The position numbers and the translations under genes are program-made. From NCBI GenBank assembly GCA_031292335.1, contig JARLHH010000128.1, positions 1 through 10,052 of the forward strand: a DNA stretch of 10,052 bases. Direction: 5' to 3'. The notes beneath the pieces were generated by a model. That model was not told the DNA's origin. It did not search any database and saw only the letters and a program-made list of their open reading frames with translations. This document shows, piece by piece, positions 5,638 to 10,052 of the stretch. Numbering within the stretch: the first letter of the stretch is position 1; each line of letters opens with the position of its first letter. The stretch comes from Candidatus Limnocylindrales bacterium (lineage in GTDB: Bacteria > Chloroflexota > Limnocylindria > Limnocylindrales > CSP1-4).

Positions 5638-7302
5638 ATGACGATGGCGGCTGCCACCCCGGGGGACGCGACCGGCAGGGCCGGCGTCCCGGTCCTGGAG
5701 ATGCGCAACATCACGAAGCGTTTCCCCGGGGTGGTCGCCAACAACAAGGTCAATTTCGACGTTCGCGCCGGGGAGGTCCACACCCTCTTCGGCGAGAACG
5801 GCGCCGGCAAGAGCACGCTCATGCGCGTGGTCTACGGGCTCTACCACCCCGATGAGGGCGAGATCCGGCTCAACGGCCAGCGGGTCTCCATCAGCTCGCC
5901 CTCGAGCGCGATCCACCACGGAATCGGGATGATCCACCAGCACTTCATGCTGGTGGACACGCTCACCGTCGCCGAGAACGTGGCCCTCGGCACCCGCTCG
6001 ACGCGCGGGCCGCTGACCGGCCTCGACACGGTCGCGGCGCGCATCGTCGAGCTTTCCGAGCGCTATGGGCTCAAGGTGGACCCGCAGGCCCTCATCTGGC
6101 AGCTCTCGGTCGGCGAGCGGCAGCGCGTCGAGATCATCAAGGCGCTCTATCGCGACGTCGAGCTGCTCATCCTCGACGAGCCCACCGCCGTCCTGACGCC
6201 GACGGAAGTCGGGGACCTCTTCACCGTCCTGCGCCAGATGGCGAGCGACGGCCGCGGACTCGTCTTCATCTCGCACAAGGTCCACGAGGTGCTCGACCTG
6301 TCCGACCGGATCACCGTCCTGCGCAACGGCCACATCGTCGGGACGCTGGCACGGGCGGAGGCGACCCGGGAGCGGCTCGTCGAGATGATGGTCGGGCACC
6401 AGGTCGCCGCCGAGGAGCATCCACCCAGGGGCGTGGTCGGTGCGCCGCGGCTGGTCGTGAAGGATCTCCACGTCATGAGCGACCGGGCGACTGACGCCGT
6501 GCGCGGCGTCAGCTTCGAGGTCAGCTCGGGCGAGCTGGTCGGGATCGCGGGAGTCGCCGGCAACGGGCAGCGTGAGCTGGCGGAGGCGATCGCCGGGCTG
6601 CGGCCGCCCGTGCGCGGCTCGATCCGGCTGAACGACCGGGAGATGGCGGGCCACGGCCCAGCCGCGATCCGGTCGGCCGGGCTCGGCTACGTTCCCGAGG
6701 AACGCATGCGCGACGGCGTGGTCGGCGACTTCAGCGTCGCCGAGAACCTCCTGCTGGTCGACTATGGCAGCAGCGCCTACAGCCAGCTTGGATTCCTGCG
6801 CCGGGGGGCGATCCGCCGGCATTGCCAGGAGCTGGTCGCCGACTTCAACGTGAAGACCCCGAACCTGGAGACGCCGGCCCGAAGCCTCTCCGGCGGCAAC
6901 ATCCAGAAGCTGATCATGGCGCGGGAGCTGTCGGCCCAGCCGCAGGTCCTGCTCGTCGCCCAGCCCACCCGCGGGATCGACGTGTCCGCGTCCCTGTACA
7001 TCCACCAGCGCCTGGTGGCGCAACGCGACAGCGGAACGGCCACGATCATCATCTCCGAGGACCTCGACGAGGTCATGACGATCTCCGATCGCATCCTCGT
7101 GATGTACGAAGGGACGATCATCGGCTCGGCCGACCCGCGAACGGCAACGCGCGAGGAGATCGGGATGCTGATGGCGGGGGTTCGCCCGTCCGCCGGGCAG
7201 CCCGCCGCCGCCGCACCGCCCACCTCGGCCGCGAACCCCCCCTCGACGGCGCAACCTCCCGCCCCGCAACCGCCCGCGGCGCCACCCGGCGGCGGGGCCT
7301 GA
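5638..7302 (+). CDS. ABC importer ATPase with two fused nucleotide-binding domains (YufO/NupA-like)
   Basis: The product has 554 residues; the family is usually about 500-530. NBD1 has Walker A GENGAGKST (52-60), Q-loop Gln101, signature LSVGE (156-160), Walker B ELLILDEP (175-182) and H-loop His213. NBD2 has a degenerate Walker A (GVAGNGQRE, 305-313, no Lys), signature LSGGN (417-421), LLVAQPTRGID (438-448) in place of a normal Walker B with Glu, and SEDLDE (473-478) where the switch His would be. This asymmetry is normal for sugar/nucleoside-type double ATPases, so NBD1 is the main hydrolytic site. It follows the lipoprotein gene by 24 bases and completes the importer. A Pro/Ala-rich tail (about 517-554) is additional to the core. 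A second ATG two codons in (5644) is an equally possible start, because the upstream ribosome site is weak. Confidence 0.94.
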   Translation: MTMAAATPGDATGRAGVPVLEMRNITKRFPGVVANNKVNFDVRAGEVHTLFGENGAGKSTLMRVVYGLYHPDEGEIRLNGQRVSISSPSSAIHHGIGMIHQHFMLVDTLTVAENVALGTRSTRGPLTGLDTVAARIVELSERYGLKVDPQALIWQLSVGERQRVEIIKALYRDVELLILDEPTAVLTPTEVGDLFTVLRQMASDGRGLVFISHKVHEVLDLSDRITVLRNGHIVGTLARAEATRERLVEMMVGHQVAAEEHPPRGVVGAPRLVVKDLHVMSDRATDAVRGVSFEVSSGELVGIAGVAGNGQRELAEAIAGLRPPVRGSIRLNDREMAGHGPAAIRSAGLGYVPEERMRDGVVGDFSVAENLLLVDYGSSAYSQLGFLRRGAIRRHCQELVADFNVKTPNLETPARSLSGGNIQKLIMARELSAQPQVLLVAQPTRGIDVSASLYIHQRLVAQRDSGTATIIISEDLDEVMTISDRILVMYEGTIIGSADPRTATREEIGMLMAGVRPSAGQPAAAAPPTSAANPPSTAQPPAPQPPAAPPGGGA

Positions 7303-7324
7303 GCTCCGGAGCCTGACGCCAGGA

Positions 7325-7352
7325 AAGGGCCCGACCGTGCGGTCGGGCCCTT
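7325..7352. terminator. Strong rho-independent-type hairpin ending the importer operon (bidirectional)
   Basis: A perfect 12-base-pair stem, AAGGGCCCGACC/GGTCGGGCCCTT, closes a GTGC loop 22 bases after the ATPase stop. The A residues on one side and T residues on the other give a short U-rich end in either direction: TTCGCATGTT rightward and TTTCCT leftward. It sits between convergent genes and should stop both transcripts. Confidence 0.8.
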
Positions 7353-7360
7353 CGCATGTT

Positions 7361-7387
7361 CCCTGGCGCCGCGGGGGCGCCGCAGGG
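7361..7387 (-). terminator. Second hairpin, adjacent to the PLP enzyme stop codon
   Basis: CCCTGGCGCC pairs with GGCGC and CAGGG, leaving a two-base CG bulge and a short G-rich loop. On the minus strand it begins three bases after the stop of the PLP enzyme gene and precedes the stronger hairpin. There is no U-run of its own. It may act with the next hairpin as a tandem terminator or protect the 3' end. Confidence 0.4.
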
Positions 7388-7390
7388 TGA

Positions 7391-8890
<1,500 letters not shown>

Positions 8891-8953
8891 TTGCGCACTC
8901 CGCTCTGTCAGATCAGCTACCGAAGACCGTGCTCATGGAAAGGCGTGAGATCG

Positions 8954-10052
8954 TCAGCCGGCAGACCCACCTGCCCCGCGGGACTCCGCCGCGTCGAGCG
9001 CCTCGCGGACCCGCCGCAGGCGCGACCCGCGCTCGCGCACGAAGCGCTCGATCCCGGCGAGCAGGAACGGAGGCGTCAGGTGCGCCTCGTCCATCACCTC
9101 GTCGATCGAGCCGCCGGTCCGCCAGCGGTTGTCCCAGTCGGACGCCATCGAGTACTCCAGCGCGAGCGGGCCGTCGACCCAGTCGCGCATCTGTCGGGCC
9201 GCCCGGTTGGTGATCGCCATCCCGTCGATCCGGTCGGCCGGCGTCACGGTCCGGGAGCGGTAGTCGTCCGGCTGCAGCCGGAAAAGCTGCGGGCTGATGG
9301 CCGCCACGACCTTCACGTTGAGGCCCTCCCGGTCGAGCTCGGGCAGGAGCTTCACCAGGTTGGCCGTGCTCGTCGTGCCCTGCACGAACACCGTCCCCAT
9401 GGCGGGCTTCCCGGGCCGGAAGTCGCGCAGCACGTACGCGCCGCGGGCGGCCTCGAAGTGGGAAGGCATCCCCAGCGCCTGGCGGTCGGGCAGCTCGATC
9501 GGGGGGCGCGTCAGGTGCAGGGCGACGATCGGCGCCGCCTGCGCCAGCGCGGCTCCCAGCACGACCGGCACCTCGTTGTACTCCCACGGGTGCAGGTCGA
9601 TCACCAGGCCATCCGGGAAGAGCTGCGTCACGCCGGTCTCGAAGATCCCGAAGTGGGTGCGCGAGTCCTCCGCGGTCTCGGGGCCCGAGTGCCCGGCCAC
9701 CCAGAGCAGCTTGCCCACCTTGAGCTCGGTGTCCTGGGCGAGCTGGCTGAAGAGCCGCATCGCGCCGTACTTGAGGTAGCTGAAGGAACCGTAGGTCGAG
9801 CAGGCGCCCCAGAAGCCGTTGAAGTCGGCCATCGGGTCGTCCGCCAGGTTGACCGTGGCCAGGCCGGCCAGCATGCCGGCGTTGGTGAACTCGGTGATCT
9901 CCGTCGGCAGGAGCGCGCCCCGTGGATTGGTGTCGCGCTCGTACCAGCCCCAGCCCTTCTGGTCCCCGAAATCCTTGCCGAACCCGGCCAGGTTGGTCGA
10001 CTCGGCGAGGTCGGCGGACGCGGCGATGAAGAGCGGACGGCCGTACTCGGCC
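8954..10052 (-). CDS. Divergent transketolase-like protein, C-terminal 365 residues (5' end outside window)
   Basis: The frame is open to the right edge and the start is not in the window. The visible part begins AEYGRPLFIAASADLAESTN, matching the SADL(T)PSN phrase that opens the pyrimidine-binding domain of transketolases. LLPTEITEFTNAGMLAG follows; its Glu (codon 9890-9892) aligns with the catalytic Glu that activates thiamine diphosphate. GHSGPETAEDSRTHFGIFE (codons around 9635-9694) stands where typical enzymes have GxGEDGPTHQPVE, keeping Glu-Asp and Thr-His but losing Gly-Pro and Gln-Pro. A C-terminal domain follows (GTTSTANLVKLLPEL, then KVVAAISPQLF). The end region (SMASDWDNRWRTGGSIDEVM) has no counterpart that I recognise in ordinary transketolase. 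The thiamine-diphosphate-binding domain should lie upstream, outside the window. The protein probably transfers or cleaves a two-carbon ketol unit in the cytoplasm, donor and acceptor unknown. The downstream PLP enzyme is likely its operon partner. Confidence 0.8.
   Translation of the reverse strand, partial: AEYGRPLFIAASADLAESTNLAGFGKDFGDQKGWGWYERDTNPRGALLPTEITEFTNAGMLAGLATVNLADDPMADFNGFWGACSTYGSFSYLKYGAMRLFSQLAQDTELKVGKLLWVAGHSGPETAEDSRTHFGIFETGVTQLFPDGLVIDLHPWEYNEVPVVLGAALAQAAPIVALHLTRPPIELPDRQALGMPSHFEAARGAYVLRDFRPGKPAMGTVFVQGTTSTANLVKLLPELDREGLNVKVVAAISPQLFRLQPDDYRSRTVTPADRIDGMAITNRAARQMRDWVDGPLALEYSMASDWDNRWRTGGSIDEVMDEAHLTPPFLLAGIERFVRERGSRLRRVREALDAAESRGAGGSAG

Noticed and set aside
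6550..7100. Missing Walker A lysine, Walker B glutamate and switch histidine in the second ATPase domain, as if it were a damaged gene.
   Set aside because: These changes are normal in the second domain of sugar/nucleoside-type double ATPases, and the frame is intact.
4219..7269. A 1,016-codon minus-strand open frame opposite the lipoprotein and ATPase genes.
   Set aside because: Its translation is dominated by Arg, Gly, Asp and His with no domain motifs, while the plus strand encodes textbook ABC proteins. It is a codon-bias shadow.

Overview
The window is uniformly GC-rich bacterial DNA with codon usage to match. No mobile element, CRISPR array or RNA gene is visible. The high-GC coding style, lipoprotein linkers of the Ala-Pro-Ser-Pro type, and an uncommon pairing of a transketolase-like enzyme with a large PLP enzyme suggest Chloroflexota or an actinobacterium-like lineage. 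This taxonomic guess comes from style only, without any marker gene.

Layout from left to right. (1) A fragment of a DUF2461-type gene on the minus strand runs off the left edge. (2) A secreted, multi-domain phosphodiester glycosidase (NAGPA/DUF2233 family) lies on the minus strand, 186-2084. (3) A 225-base divergent intergenic region follows, with short direct and inverted repeats and a weak extended -10 candidate. (4) A four-gene plus-strand operon (2310-7302) encodes a complete ABC importer of the BMP/PnrA nucleoside-type class: permease 1, permease 2 (ATGA overlap), a BMP-family lipoprotein, and a double-NBD ATPase. (5) A short convergent region (7303-7390) holds two hairpins that probably terminate transcription from both sides. 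(6) A minus-strand pair follows: a 499-residue fold-type-II PLP enzyme (7391-8890) downstream of a divergent transketolase-like protein (8954 to beyond the right edge).

How the genes work together. The lipoprotein should capture a nucleoside-like or other small polar ligand outside the membrane. The two BPD_transp_2 permeases form the channel and the fused ATPase powers uptake. The glycosidase is exported and divergently placed, so it may share the intergenic control region, but a functional link is only inference. The transketolase-like and PLP genes are 63 bases apart on one strand and are probably co-transcribed. This suggests a two-step conversion combining thiamine-diphosphate C2 transfer with PLP chemistry, with unknown substrates.

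The most interesting part of the window is that last pair: both proteins are recognisable by fold motifs but depart clearly from the textbook enzymes. The importer is ordinary in composition. Its gene order, a repeat-built lipoprotein linker, an intra-operon hairpin and a replaced ligand-loop motif are still worth a look.
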